This document shows positions 26,167 through 35,077 of a DNA stretch of 64,000 nt, in pieces (position 1 is the stretch's first letter; every line of letters begins with the position of its first letter). Position numbers and translations under genes: made by a program. Where the stretch lies: the NCBI RefSeq assembly GCF_051297175.1, contig NZ_JBINNY010000001.1, positions 4,402,001 to 4,466,000 on the forward strand, written 5' to 3'. The notes under the pieces are model-generated. The model had not been told where the DNA came from, searched no databases, and worked only from the letters and a program-made list of their open reading frames with translations. Source of the stretch: Dryocola sp051297175. GTDB taxonomy: Bacteria; Pseudomonadota; Gammaproteobacteria; Enterobacterales; Enterobacteriaceae.

Positions 26167-26745
26167 ATGAAAAAGTTAGTATTAGCTGGTTGTGCAGTAG
26201 CGGCGCTCGTTTCTTCCAACGCCATGGCCGACGTTACGGCTTCCGCAACCGCAAGCTGGGATGCAAACGCGACCAAAGACACCACCAGCGCGCTGGTTGT
26301 TACTCCGCTGAAATCGCTGAGCTTCCAGTACGCGGAAGGCATCGAAGCCTTCAACACGCAGAACGGCGCATTCGACATTACTATTCAGGGCCAGTCTGGC
26401 GCGACGGACTTCGCGCTGACCTCACAGGTGGTCAGCAATACGCTGTCCCGCAGCACTGACGCCTCAACCCTGGGCGTAGGCGTGGCGTGGAACGGTACCG
26501 CGCTGTCCAAAACGACCCCGACCACCATGATCGACACGGCGAACAGCGTTTCCGCAGGCCTCGACGCGCTGGCGGTTGCCACCGCCTACGCCGGCGCTGA
26601 CCGCGTGAGCACCCAGGGTAACTTCACCTTCTCCGTGGATTCGGCTACCACCGACGGCACCACCGCCGCCGAGTTTAAAGATCTGACCGACGGCTACTGG
26701 AGCGGCGACGTGAAGGTTCAGTTCACCGCGGTGTGGACCGTTTAA
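26167..26745 (+). CDS. ecpA: E. coli common pilus-type major pilin EcpA
   Basis: 192 residues with a signal peptide ending NAMA-DVTASATASW. The sequence follows EcpA closely: KDTTSALVVTPLKSLSFQYAEGIEAF, MIDTANSVSAG and the ending YWSGDVKVQFTAVWTV. This alpha-type pilin lacks the disulfide of type 1 pilins. It forms the rod of the ECP adhesive pilus. A strong AAGGA ribosome-binding site precedes it. Confidence 0.95.
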   Translation: MKKLVLAGCAVAALVSSNAMADVTASATASWDANATKDTTSALVVTPLKSLSFQYAEGIEAFNTQNGAFDITIQGQSGATDFALTSQVVSNTLSRSTDASTLGVGVAWNGTALSKTTPTTMIDTANSVSAGLDALAVATAYAGADRVSTQGNFTFSVDSATTDGTTAAEFKDLTDGYWSGDVKVQFTAVWTV

Positions 26746-26766
26746 TTCCCCCCAAGATTTTGCAAA

Positions 26767-26955
26767 GCAATCTAAAGGAGGTCTTTGACCTCCTTAGATT
26801 GCTGACAAAGAAGGAAAAAGCGTGGTTTTTCCTTCTTTGTGGTTATCAGCCGAAAATCAATGAATTGATTTTCCTTGTTATTTGTTCGGTGACAAAGGTT
26901 CATATCGTGCGGGTATGAGGTTTGTCATCAGTCTCAGGAGGTCTTTGACCTCCTT
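26767..26955 (+). promoter_or_regulatory. Array of four hairpins between ecpA and ecpB
   Basis: Four stem-loops follow ecpA: 26767-26802 (16-bp stem with one bulge), 26805-26840 (perfect 15-bp stem ACAAAGAAGGAAAAA/TTTTTCCTTCTTTGT), 26852-26873 (9-bp stem) and 26936-26954 (8-bp stem). The core AGGAGGTCTTTGACCTCCT is identical in the first and last. The last ends 14 bp before the ecpB ATG. They probably limit transcription or protect the pilin mRNA 3' end so that EcpA is made in excess over the assembly proteins. Confidence 0.75.
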
Positions 26956-26968
26956 TTAAGGACGCCCG

Positions 26969-27643
26969 ATGAAATTACGCAGCCGCTTCTTTTTAATCAG
27001 CCTCATCGCCCCGTTTTATGCCCAGGCCATTAACGTCGGGGAAGTGACGTCGATGATGCCGCCGGACGCCTCGAGCCTCGCAAAGGAGATAGCCAACCCC
27101 ACCGATACCGCGCGCTACGTCAGCGTGAACGTGGAGCGCATTTCTTCCCCCATGGCGGGCGGCGTAGTGATTCCGATGGAGAGCAAAGGCGAGCTGCTTT
27201 CTACCCCCGCGAGCCTGATTATGCCCGGCATGGCGCGCGAGAACTTCCGCTTCTTTTACAAAGGCCCGCAGGACGACAAAGAGCGCTATTACCGCCTCTC
27301 CTGGACGGACGAGCCGGTGACGGAATATGACGCAAGCCGGAGCGAGAAGCTGGGCCAGGCCACCACGTCCGCGGAAATCGGCACCATTCTGGTGGTCGCC
27401 CCGCGTAAAGAACGTTTTGATTTTAAGCGCCAGGGCGACACGGTAACCAATACCGGCAACGCCTCTTTCAGGGTGATTTCCTACGGTCCCTGCCGCGATA
27501 AAAGTAAAGATTTAGGTCAAGGCTGCCGCGAGCGTTATTACGTGATGCCCGGCGTCAGCGCCAAAATTAAATATACCGACCTCACGAATAAGAAAACCCG
27601 TATCGGCATCTGGCACGGCGCAGAATATATAAATGTGAATTAG
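26969..27643 (+). CDS. ecpB: Pilus periplasmic chaperone EcpB
   Basis: 224 residues with a signal peptide ending AQA-INVGEV. It is a CS1/alpha-type fimbrial chaperone: RYVSVNVERISSP, ENFRFFYKGPQDDKERYYRLSW and the Cys pair near the C-terminus (GPCRDK...GQGCRERYYVMPG). It belongs to the ecp operon and is related to EcpE at 31803. An AAGGA ribosome-binding site sits just downstream of the last hairpin. Confidence 0.92.
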   Translation: MKLRSRFFLISLIAPFYAQAINVGEVTSMMPPDASSLAKEIANPTDTARYVSVNVERISSPMAGGVVIPMESKGELLSTPASLIMPGMARENFRFFYKGPQDDKERYYRLSWTDEPVTEYDASRSEKLGQATTSAEIGTILVVAPRKERFDFKRQGDTVTNTGNASFRVISYGPCRDKSKDLGQGCRERYYVMPGVSAKIKYTDLTNKKTRIGIWHGAEYINVN

Positions 27644-27653
27644 AGAATAACTT

Positions 27654-30191
27654 ATGGATAAGTTGGAATACGTTAAGGGAACATTTTTCGTCGGATTACT
27701 GTTAACCGCTCAACATGCATTTCCAGCCAGTCCGAACGCGCCCGTGCGGGTTAATAACTATGTCGTGCCTGCGGTATTTGCCAGCGCCCTGAGTCAGGGA
27801 ATGACCGTGCCGGTATTTATACGCTACCAGGGCGACAGCAGCACCGACCGCAGCCGCCAGAAAATTGCCGACGCCGTGCTTTCCATCGCCGACGGCGAGT
27901 TTCAAATTAACCAGATATCCCTGAGCGACCTGCCCGAGCGCACCGAGCTGTCGCCGCAGATGAAAACGCTGCTTGCCTCGCTGAAAGAGCGGCGCTTTGG
28001 CGACGGCACCACGTTATTCCTTAATAAAGACGCCACGCTGTCTCTCGATACGCGCTCGTTTTACCTCGAGCTTGCCGTAAACCGGGAGGCGATGGCGGCG
28101 GCGATCCTGCCGCGCAGTTCGATGCTCGGCGACTCGTCGGCGGCGAACGTTTCCAACGTGCTCAACTACACCGTCGGCAGCTATTACAACCAGTACAACA
28201 ATATGAACAGCGCCAGCAGCTTTATCACGCTGGATAACACGACGGCGCTGCGCGAGCACCACGTCAATCTCAACGGCTCGCTGTACGGCCTCGGCACCGG
28301 CGATCAAAACGGCGAGCTGTATCGCGCGATGTACGAACGTGATTTCCAGGGCCACCGCCTGGCGATGGGCATGGTGGATACCTGGAACCTACAGTCGATA
28401 GCCAGCATGAGCGCGCTGAACTCCAGCCGCATTTACGGCATGAGCTACGGCAACAAAAGCAGCACGCAAATCGAAGACAACACGCTTTCGCTGGTGCCGG
28501 TGACGGTATTTTTACCCGCCGCGGGCGAAGTACACGTTTCCCGCGACGGCAAGCTGCTCAGCATTCAAAACTTCTCGATGGGCAGCTACGAGGTGGATAC
28601 CTCGCGCCTGCCGTTCGGGGTGTACAACGTTGACGTGCAGGTCATCGTCAACGGCCGGGTCGTTAGCTCGCGCAGCGCGCAAATCAATAAAACCTTCGCC
28701 CGGAAGTCGAGCGTCACCGGCAGCCTTTCCTGGCAGATGTTCGGCGGCATGTTGGAGTACAACAGGATGGACTATCGCCGCCATGAAAACGTCAGCTACG
28801 GGAAAACCAACACCTGGATTTCCGGCGTTGCGGCGGCCATCAGCCAGCCGTGGCTGTCGGGAGTTAACCTCAAATCGACGCTTTACGGCTTTGATAACAA
28901 CGGGGTGAACGAAACCGAAGCCAACGTCGCCTTTAACGATACGCTGAGCGTTAACCAGCAGGTGCTGCTGGCGACCGACAGCAGCTGGCAAAGCATCAGC
29001 ACGCTGAATCTTAACGTGCCGGGCGGCTATGGCTCGCTGTGGGGATCGCGCGAGTTCAGTTCGATCGGCAACCGCCTACCGATGCAAAAAGGGGATTTTT
29101 TCTCGCTGGGCGTGACCGCCAACCTCAATAAAATCACGCCGTGGCTCGGCACGCTTTCGGTAAGCAGAACGAATAATAAATACACCGGCAACACCTATAC
29201 CAACGCCGACTACAGCCAGTCGCTGTTTGCAAACCGCTATGCGACGGTATCGCTGCGCACCGGCGTGCAGCGTTACGACTACGATAACCGCAACGGCCTG
29301 AGCGATAAGTACGTGAACCTGGATATTTCGCTGCCGCTCTCGACGTGGTTTAGCGCGGGCGTTTCCAGCGAAAGCGGCAATATGCTGGCTAACGCCACGC
29401 TGCGCAAAGGCTTCGACGATAGCGCGATTACCCAGGTGGGCGCGTCGGTGTCTAAACGCATTAAGAGCGGTGACGACAATAACCGCAGCCGGTCTGACGA
29501 CTACGCGGCGAACGGCTATGTCGCCTACGACACGAAATATAACGCGGGCACCGTCGCCGTAACCCGTTCCTCCGACCACAGCTCCAACTTCAGCCTTAGC
29601 TCGCAGGGCAGCGTCGCCTGGACAAAGGACAACGTGGCGCTTGGCAAGGGCACGCAGCGATCCGGCGTGATGGTCAACACCAACTTCAGCGAGAAAGGGA
29701 AAATGATCGCCCAGATCAACGGGCGCAACTACCCGCTGACCGGCAAGAGCAACTACATCAGCCTGCCGCCCTACGCGCGCTACAAGGTGGAGCTGATGAA
29801 CGACAAAAACGCCGAGGACAGCGTGGATATCGTCAGCGGGCGGAGCAGCAGCGTGGTGCTTTATCCCGGCAACGTCAGCGTGATTAACCCCGAGGTGAAG
29901 CAGCTCGTCACGGTGTTTGGCCGCCTGAAAACGCCGGCCGGCGGGATTTATGCCAACACGGCGATTCATAACCATATCGGCAAAACCAAAACCGACGAAC
30001 GCGGCGAGTTCGCCATGGACGTCGATAAACGCTATCCGACGATCGCGCTGATCGACAGCCGGGGCGGCGTTTGCGAGGCGGATCTCGATCTGCACGACGC
30101 GCGCGGCGCGGTGTGGGTCGGCGATATTCAGTGCGAAGTGCAGGAACAGCTGGCCTCGCGTGCAGGAGAGGGAAATAATCATGTCTATTAA
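27654..30191 (+). CDS. ecpC: Alpha-type outer-membrane usher EcpC
   Basis: 845 residues. The N-terminal region with a signal peptide precedes ASPNAPVRVNNYVVPAVFASAL. The rest has the repeated beta-strand character of CS1/ECP ushers and a C-terminal domain with GGIYANTAIHNHIGKTKTDERGEF and GVCEADLDL/GDIQCEVQ cysteines. It starts 10 bp after ecpB and its 3' end overlaps ecpD by 11 bp, indicating a coupled operon. Confidence 0.92.
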   Translation: MDKLEYVKGTFFVGLLLTAQHAFPASPNAPVRVNNYVVPAVFASALSQGMTVPVFIRYQGDSSTDRSRQKIADAVLSIADGEFQINQISLSDLPERTELSPQMKTLLASLKERRFGDGTTLFLNKDATLSLDTRSFYLELAVNREAMAAAILPRSSMLGDSSAANVSNVLNYTVGSYYNQYNNMNSASSFITLDNTTALREHHVNLNGSLYGLGTGDQNGELYRAMYERDFQGHRLAMGMVDTWNLQSIASMSALNSSRIYGMSYGNKSSTQIEDNTLSLVPVTVFLPAAGEVHVSRDGKLLSIQNFSMGSYEVDTSRLPFGVYNVDVQVIVNGRVVSSRSAQINKTFARKSSVTGSLSWQMFGGMLEYNRMDYRRHENVSYGKTNTWISGVAAAISQPWLSGVNLKSTLYGFDNNGVNETEANVAFNDTLSVNQQVLLATDSSWQSISTLNLNVPGGYGSLWGSREFSSIGNRLPMQKGDFFSLGVTANLNKITPWLGTLSVSRTNNKYTGNTYTNADYSQSLFANRYATVSLRTGVQRYDYDNRNGLSDKYVNLDISLPLSTWFSAGVSSESGNMLANATLRKGFDDSAITQVGASVSKRIKSGDDNNRSRSDDYAANGYVAYDTKYNAGTVAVTRSSDHSSNFSLSSQGSVAWTKDNVALGKGTQRSGVMVNTNFSEKGKMIAQINGRNYPLTGKSNYISLPPYARYKVELMNDKNAEDSVDIVSGRSSSVVLYPGNVSVINPEVKQLVTVFGRLKTPAGGIYANTAIHNHIGKTKTDERGEFAMDVDKRYPTIALIDSRGGVCEADLDLHDARGAVWVGDIQCEVQEQLASRAGEGNNHVY

Positions 30192-31791
30192 CTGGAAGGC
30201 GCTGGCCTTCGGCGCGGTATGCCTGTTTGGCGCGGGTCACGCGCTCGCCGTGACGGCAACCAACAGCGGCTCGGGCAGCAATACCTATTTGTTTATCGAT
30301 AACGGCGTCGATAACGAATACTTTATTACCCCCGGCTCGCTCGACCCACGCTTTTCCGGCGCGAATATCTGGACGCGCTATTCCACCAGCCAGCGCAGCC
30401 TGGCCTATATGGGTTTTGTCGGATGGGCGTACGCGAACCGCTATTTCGATATGTGGCTCACCGATTCCCCCATCAGCAGCCCGTTTGTCGGCATTCGCTG
30501 CATGACCAACGGCAGCACCTGCCCTTCGACCGGCTATATCGCGGCGGACATCACCGACGGCGAAGGCTTCTACCACGCGCGCTCCGGCAGCAGCGTGTAT
30601 AACGGCAGCTACGGCTTCGCCTCGTTCGGCCCCGCCGCCTTCGAATACTTCCGCAACCAGTCCGTCGGGGCCAGCGATGCCTTTACGCTGAACATTTGCT
30701 ACACCACCACCGACTACGACTACGCCTCCGGCGCGCGCTGCAAAGACCTGCCGAGCGGCGCAAACTGGCGCTACTACACCATGACGCTCACCAAGGTCGG
30801 CCATCTAAATTTACGCAGCACCGGCTCGCTGTCCGAAATCTGGATTGCCAGCGACGGCACGCCGAGCGTCAATAGCGGCAACGATCTGTGCCAGGTCGGC
30901 GTCGCCAACAATACCTCCGGCATGATCTGCAAGATGGTGTCCTATTCGCTTCAGCAGACCCAGCGCGTCACGGCCTCGCTGAATTTCAAAATGGTGGTGG
31001 ACACGGCGGCGCTGGGCTTTACGCCTGCCGCAGCGGAAGTCATGTACAGCGGCGACGCCGCAAGCTGGACGCGCTACAGTTCGAGCACCACCTACACCAA
31101 CGTCTTCACCCCCGGCGGCGAGTACGTTTACGTCTTCCTCTCCAACGCGTTCTTCAAAAAGGTGCTGACCTCCGGCAAAGATTTGACCAACAAAGACTCG
31201 CTGTTCACCTTCAACTTCGACAACGCGGTGACGCCCGAGTCCGGCTTCTATCAGTTCACCGCCTCCAGCCAGCTGAACATCATTCCTAAGGAATACGGCA
31301 TCAGCATCGTTTCCACCGACGGCAGCTCGCGCCCGAGCAGCTCGGGCAAAATCGGCGACGAAAACCCGATTGAGTTTGAATACCGGGTGACGACGTCCGC
31401 CTCGCGCCAGGCCGACAGCATTACCGCCCAGGTCGTCGGCGACAGCACGACGCTTGCCGGGGTTCCGTACTGCCTGTTCACCTCCACCGACGGCGCGCTG
31501 AGCGTGCCTATTCCGGCGTACCTTTCGTATACCTCGCAGGCCGGGGCCGTGGTTAAAAAGCGCAATAGCTGCGGCGAAAGCCCGATAGAGATGACGGACG
31601 CCAACTGGGTGCAGACGGCGTGGAACGCGGCGGTGGACGACGGCTTTTTCTTTACCACCAACCTGAAGCTGCAGTTCCCGATGAACGATTCCCGCTCGCA
31701 GTTCACCACCAGCGGCGTGGACTGGATTGGCAACGTGAGCGCCAGCGGCGAGGTGAAGGTCACCGCGACCTGGATTGGCGTGGACAGATAA
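30181..31791 (+). CDS. ecpD: ECP tip adhesin / polymerised subunit EcpD
   Basis: 536 residues from the ATG at MSINWKALAFG (GGAG ribosome-binding site inside ecpC). A signal peptide ends ALA-VTATNSGSGSN. Cys-containing segments are spread through the protein (GIRCMTNGSTCPS, NICYTT, ARCKDL, DLCQVG, MICKM, YCLFT, NSCGE). Size and operon place match EcpD, which tips or coats the ECP fibre and binds host cells. Confidence 0.92.
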   Translation: MSINWKALAFGAVCLFGAGHALAVTATNSGSGSNTYLFIDNGVDNEYFITPGSLDPRFSGANIWTRYSTSQRSLAYMGFVGWAYANRYFDMWLTDSPISSPFVGIRCMTNGSTCPSTGYIAADITDGEGFYHARSGSSVYNGSYGFASFGPAAFEYFRNQSVGASDAFTLNICYTTTDYDYASGARCKDLPSGANWRYYTMTLTKVGHLNLRSTGSLSEIWIASDGTPSVNSGNDLCQVGVANNTSGMICKMVSYSLQQTQRVTASLNFKMVVDTAALGFTPAAAEVMYSGDAASWTRYSSSTTYTNVFTPGGEYVYVFLSNAFFKKVLTSGKDLTNKDSLFTFNFDNAVTPESGFYQFTASSQLNIIPKEYGISIVSTDGSSRPSSSGKIGDENPIEFEYRVTTSASRQADSITAQVVGDSTTLAGVPYCLFTSTDGALSVPIPAYLSYTSQAGAVVKKRNSCGESPIEMTDANWVQTAWNAAVDDGFFFTTNLKLQFPMNDSRSQFTTSGVDWIGNVSASGEVKVTATWIGVDR

Positions 31792-31802
31792 AGGAGCGAC
31801 CG

Positions 31803-32489
31803 ATGACGAAGAAAACGAGCTTTTGCTATGCGATGCTTTGCCTGCTGTCGAGCGTTCAGCCCGCGTCGGCCGCCTATTTTGATTCGCTGATTTATGACAT
31901 GACGGCGGACCGGACGTTTATTTCTCGCCCGATGGTTAACGACACGGACCGCACCAACCTTTATACCCTGACCGCCTATAAAATCGACAGGCCGGGAAAA
32001 GGCGGCGAGAACCGCATCAGCGGCGGCGAAATGGAAGTGGTGTATACGCCGCTGAAATTTACCGTGCAGCCCGGCGGTAAAGAATATTTCAAACTGTTTT
32101 ACCGCGGGCCGCAGGATAATATCGAGCGTTACTATCGCGTGATATTTAAAGAATCGCCGATACGGCTTTTCCCGTTCAAAAATCAGCAGCAGAATACGGA
32201 TATTATTCCGGTTGTCGCCATGAGCACGCTGCTGGTTGTTCGCCCGCGAAAAACCAACCTGGCGTTTGAAGTCGATGAAAAGACCGGCGTGATACGCAAT
32301 ACGGGAAATACCTTTTTTCGCGTAATTATCCAGCAGGGCTGCAACGGTAATGACGAAAGCTCGCAACAATTTTATATGCTGCCCGGCGAGACCTGGCGCA
32401 ATGCCAGCGCGCGTGCGAACAATAAAAAATTTATTGTCGCGCTGGGCCGTTATTACCCGGTAGGCAACGGCTGTTTTCCGGCAGCTTAG
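31803..32489 (+). CDS. ecpE: ECP periplasmic chaperone EcpE
   Basis: 228 residues from ATG at 31803 (AAGGAG ribosome-binding site, 11 bp after ecpD). A signal peptide ends ASA-AYFDSLI. The chaperone motif KEYFKLFYRGPQDNIERYYRVIF parallels that of EcpB, and a Cys pair (QQGCNGN, GNGCFPA) closes the protein. Last gene of the ecpRABCDE set. Confidence 0.9.
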   Translation: MTKKTSFCYAMLCLLSSVQPASAAYFDSLIYDMTADRTFISRPMVNDTDRTNLYTLTAYKIDRPGKGGENRISGGEMEVVYTPLKFTVQPGGKEYFKLFYRGPQDNIERYYRVIFKESPIRLFPFKNQQQNTDIIPVVAMSTLLVVRPRKTNLAFEVDEKTGVIRNTGNTFFRVIIQQGCNGNDESSQQFYMLPGETWRNASARANNKKFIVALGRYYPVGNGCFPAA

Positions 32490-32529
32490 CCGGTAATTAA
32501 TTCAGGCTCATTGGATAATTCAATGAGTG

Positions 32530-33153
32530 CTACAGACACAGCTTAAGCATGGGCAGCGTCATCATGCCGCCAAATTTCCTACGCAGCGACGCCGCGTGTT
32601 GGTAAACGTTTTTCACGCGGCTATCCAGCCTTTCGGCTATCTGCGTAAACGAATAGCCGCGCAGGCGCATGTTGAGCACGGTCATCTCGCGTGCGGTAAC
32701 CGCGGGCATTTTTTTGGCATCGCACGCGCCGCCGTAGAGGATCTTTTTGGCCTTTTTTCTGAACCCCGCCCGCCCCTCATGCGGGATAAGAATGGCGCGG
32801 ATCGCCTTCGAACGCCCGAACCAGTAATTCGCCAGCGGCAGCATATCCCTGTCGGCAATAAGCACCAGGCTCATTTCGGTTTTCACCAGAAATTTCAGCC
32901 ATTCATCGTTGATAAAATAGAGAATATTGTTGAGTGAAAAATCGATAAAGACGACGCCTTCGGCGAGATAGCAGCGGTATTCTTTAAAAATGAGTTCGTT
33001 GATTGCCAGTTTGAAATAGTGATTTTTATCCGGCCAGACGGCGAGCCTGCTGTCATTACAAAAACGAATATTGATACGTTCGCTATAGTCAACCCGGCAA
33101 CCCATTCCGCATCCCATGCAATTTAGCCTCCGATTAAAATTCGTGGCAGTCAT
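32530..33153 (-). CDS. Second EcpR-like LuxR-type regulator, opposite strand
   Basis: 207 residues, clearly paralogous to the ecpR copy at 25483: WPDKNHYFKLAINELIF, VVFIDFSLNNILYFINDEW, MSLVLIADRDMLPLANYW and a C-terminal helix-turn-helix (VTAREMTVLNMRLRGYSFTQIAERLDSRVKNVYQHAASLRRKFG). The same four-cysteine spacing is present (Cys12, 15, 19, 32; CMGCGMGC core). It converges on the ecp operon. E. coli has a single ecpR, so this is an extra regulator that may act on ecp, fim or other targets. Confidence 0.8.
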   Translation of the reverse strand: MTATNFNRRLNCMGCGMGCRVDYSERINIRFCNDSRLAVWPDKNHYFKLAINELIFKEYRCYLAEGVVFIDFSLNNILYFINDEWLKFLVKTEMSLVLIADRDMLPLANYWFGRSKAIRAILIPHEGRAGFRKKAKKILYGGACDAKKMPAVTAREMTVLNMRLRGYSFTQIAERLDSRVKNVYQHAASLRRKFGGMMTLPMLKLCL

Positions 33154-33558
33154 TAATCCTCCCTGCTATTACTACATTTAAAACAAGATATTTAATAGCA
33201 TGATACCCGTAAATATATCCTCGTGAAAACGCTGCACATAACTTTATGTTTATTTACTTTGCATAAGGCTGAGTGCTTATATTTACAGCAAAATGGTCAT
33301 CACAAAGTTAAATTGATTTCGATCAATTAAAATTAGCGTTACGCGACTGATTAATATTGTTAACGTTCCGCCGCTAAGATTTATAATAAGCAGCGAAACT
33401 AATGCAGCTGAAATATTACCGAAATATTCGACAAATAAAAAATTAACCCTGTCCGGCGATAACGCATCCTATCCGCCATAAAGTTGCCAAAACGTTAAAT
33501 TCGTCACACTGGCGGTGGTACACTGTGCGGCTTCTCGCAAAACGTATCAGGTAATAAA
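33154..33558. other. Intergenic region between divergent ecpR paralogue and nepI
   Basis: 405 bp, AT-rich on the regulator side. It holds the promoters of both genes. I see no gene, no clear repeat and no TTCCT cluster like the one upstream of the first ecpR. Confidence 0.5.
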
Positions 33559-34743
33559 ATGAGTGAACATATTGATGTACAAATCCAGCCGGGGGCCGTC
33601 ACCCGCCCCAACTGGTCGGCGGTTTTTGCCGTGGCGTTTTGCGTCGCCTGCCTGATAACCGTTGAGTTTTTACCGGTGAGCCTGCTGACGCCGATGGCGC
33701 AGGAGCTGGGAATTTCCGAAGGGGTGGCGGGCCAGTCGGTGACCGTCACGGCGTTTGTCGCGATGTTCGCCAGCCTGTTTGTCACCACCGTTATCCGCTC
33801 GGCGGACAGGCGCTACGTGGTGTTCCTGTTTGCCATCCTGCTCACCCTTTCCTGCCTGCTGGTTTCCTTCGCGGAAAATTTCACGCTGCTGCTGCTGGGC
33901 CGCGCCTGCCTGGGCCTTGCGCTGGGCGGCTTCTGGGCGATGTCCGCGTCATTAACCATGCGACTGGTGCCTGCCAGAACGGTGCCAAAGGCGCTGTCGG
34001 TGATCTTTGGCGCGGTTTCGATTGCGCTGGTGATCGCCGCCCCGCTGGGCAGCTTCCTGGGGGGAATTATCGGCTGGCGCAACGTATTCAACGGCGCGGC
34101 GCTGATGGGCGTGGTGTGCATTATCTGGGTGTGGAAAGCGCTGCCGTCGCTGCCGGGGGAAACGACCCAGCATAAGCAAAACATGTTCGGGCTGCTGAAA
34201 CGCCCCGGCGTGCTGGCCGGTATGGCGGCGATTTTTATGGCCTTCGCCGGGCAGTTCGCCTTCTTCACCTATATTCGCCCGGTTTATATGACCATGGCAG
34301 GCTTTGACGTGGATGGCCTGACGCTGGTCCTGCTGAGCTTCGGTATCGCAAGCTTTGTGGGCACGTCGCTTTCCGCCGTGTTCCTCAAGCGTTCGCTCAA
34401 ACTCGCGCTAACCGTCGCCCCGCTGGTGCTGGCGCTGAGCGCGCTGGTTCTTGTGCTATGGGGATCGGATAAGATCGTGGCTTCGGCCATCGCCATTGTC
34501 TGGGGCTTCGCGTTCGCGCTGGTGCCGGTCGGCTGGTCAACGTGGATCACCCGCTCGCTTGCCGATCAGGCGGAAAAAGCGGGCTCTATTCAGGTCGCTG
34601 TGATTCAGCTCGCCAATACCTGCGGCGCGGCGGTAGGCGGTTACGCGCTGGATAATCTGGGGCTGCTCTCGCCGCTGGTGCTGTCCGGCAGCCTGATGCT
34701 GCTGACGGCGGCGCTGGTGGCGTTGAAGGTGCGGGTAAAGTAG
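33559..34743 (+). CDS. nepI: Purine ribonucleoside efflux pump NepI
   Basis: 394 residues, 12-helix major facilitator. Long identical stretches with E. coli NepI are recognisable (TRPNWSAVF, MAQELGISEGVAGQSVTVTA, GRACLGLALGGFWAMSAS, KAGSIQVAVIQLANTCGAA). It exports inosine, guanosine and analogues by proton antiport. Single gene, followed by a BIME. Confidence 0.95.
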   Translation: MSEHIDVQIQPGAVTRPNWSAVFAVAFCVACLITVEFLPVSLLTPMAQELGISEGVAGQSVTVTAFVAMFASLFVTTVIRSADRRYVVFLFAILLTLSCLLVSFAENFTLLLLGRACLGLALGGFWAMSASLTMRLVPARTVPKALSVIFGAVSIALVIAAPLGSFLGGIIGWRNVFNGAALMGVVCIIWVWKALPSLPGETTQHKQNMFGLLKRPGVLAGMAAIFMAFAGQFAFFTYIRPVYMTMAGFDVDGLTLVLLSFGIASFVGTSLSAVFLKRSLKLALTVAPLVLALSALVLVLWGSDKIVASAIAIVWGFAFALVPVGWSTWITRSLADQAEKAGSIQVAVIQLANTCGAAVGGYALDNLGLLSPLVLSGSLMLLTAALVALKVRVK

Positions 34744-34748
34744 GCCAT

Positions 34749-34829
34749 GTCGGATGGCGCAGGCTTATCCGACCTACAAGTTAGAGTGTTTTTTGTAGGT
34801 TGGATAAGCGAAAGCGCCATCCAACACAA
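34749..34829. repeat. BIME after nepI
   Basis: One REP unit at 34749-34779 and an inverted one at about 34793-34825. The first 31 bases are identical to 38377-38407 on the other side of the helicase gene. The remaining ~250 bp to 35077 is AT-rich and holds the helicase promoter region; no other gene is seen. Confidence 0.85.
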
Positions 34830-35077
34830 AAACCAGGACGGCGTTATTCGTGGGCTAGATAAGCCCCCCCTCCCTCAGGCCAAATACCTCTGAATCTCAA
34901 CCAGAGAAATATAGAGGTTACGCCCAAAGTCAAATCAATTTATACAACGGAAAATCTTCAAATTTTTTTCAGCATGATTATTAAAAATCAATAGGTTAAT
35001 CCTGATTGTTTCACTTCCAATGGTGGCAGTAATATGGTCCGTATACAGTAAAAACACTAAAGGATTTCCCCCTCAAT

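Noticed and set aside
26733..26918. 61-codon frame between ecpA and ecpB
   Set aside because: It lies across the hairpin array, overlaps the ecpA end and has no ribosome-binding site; the sequence is better explained as RNA structure.
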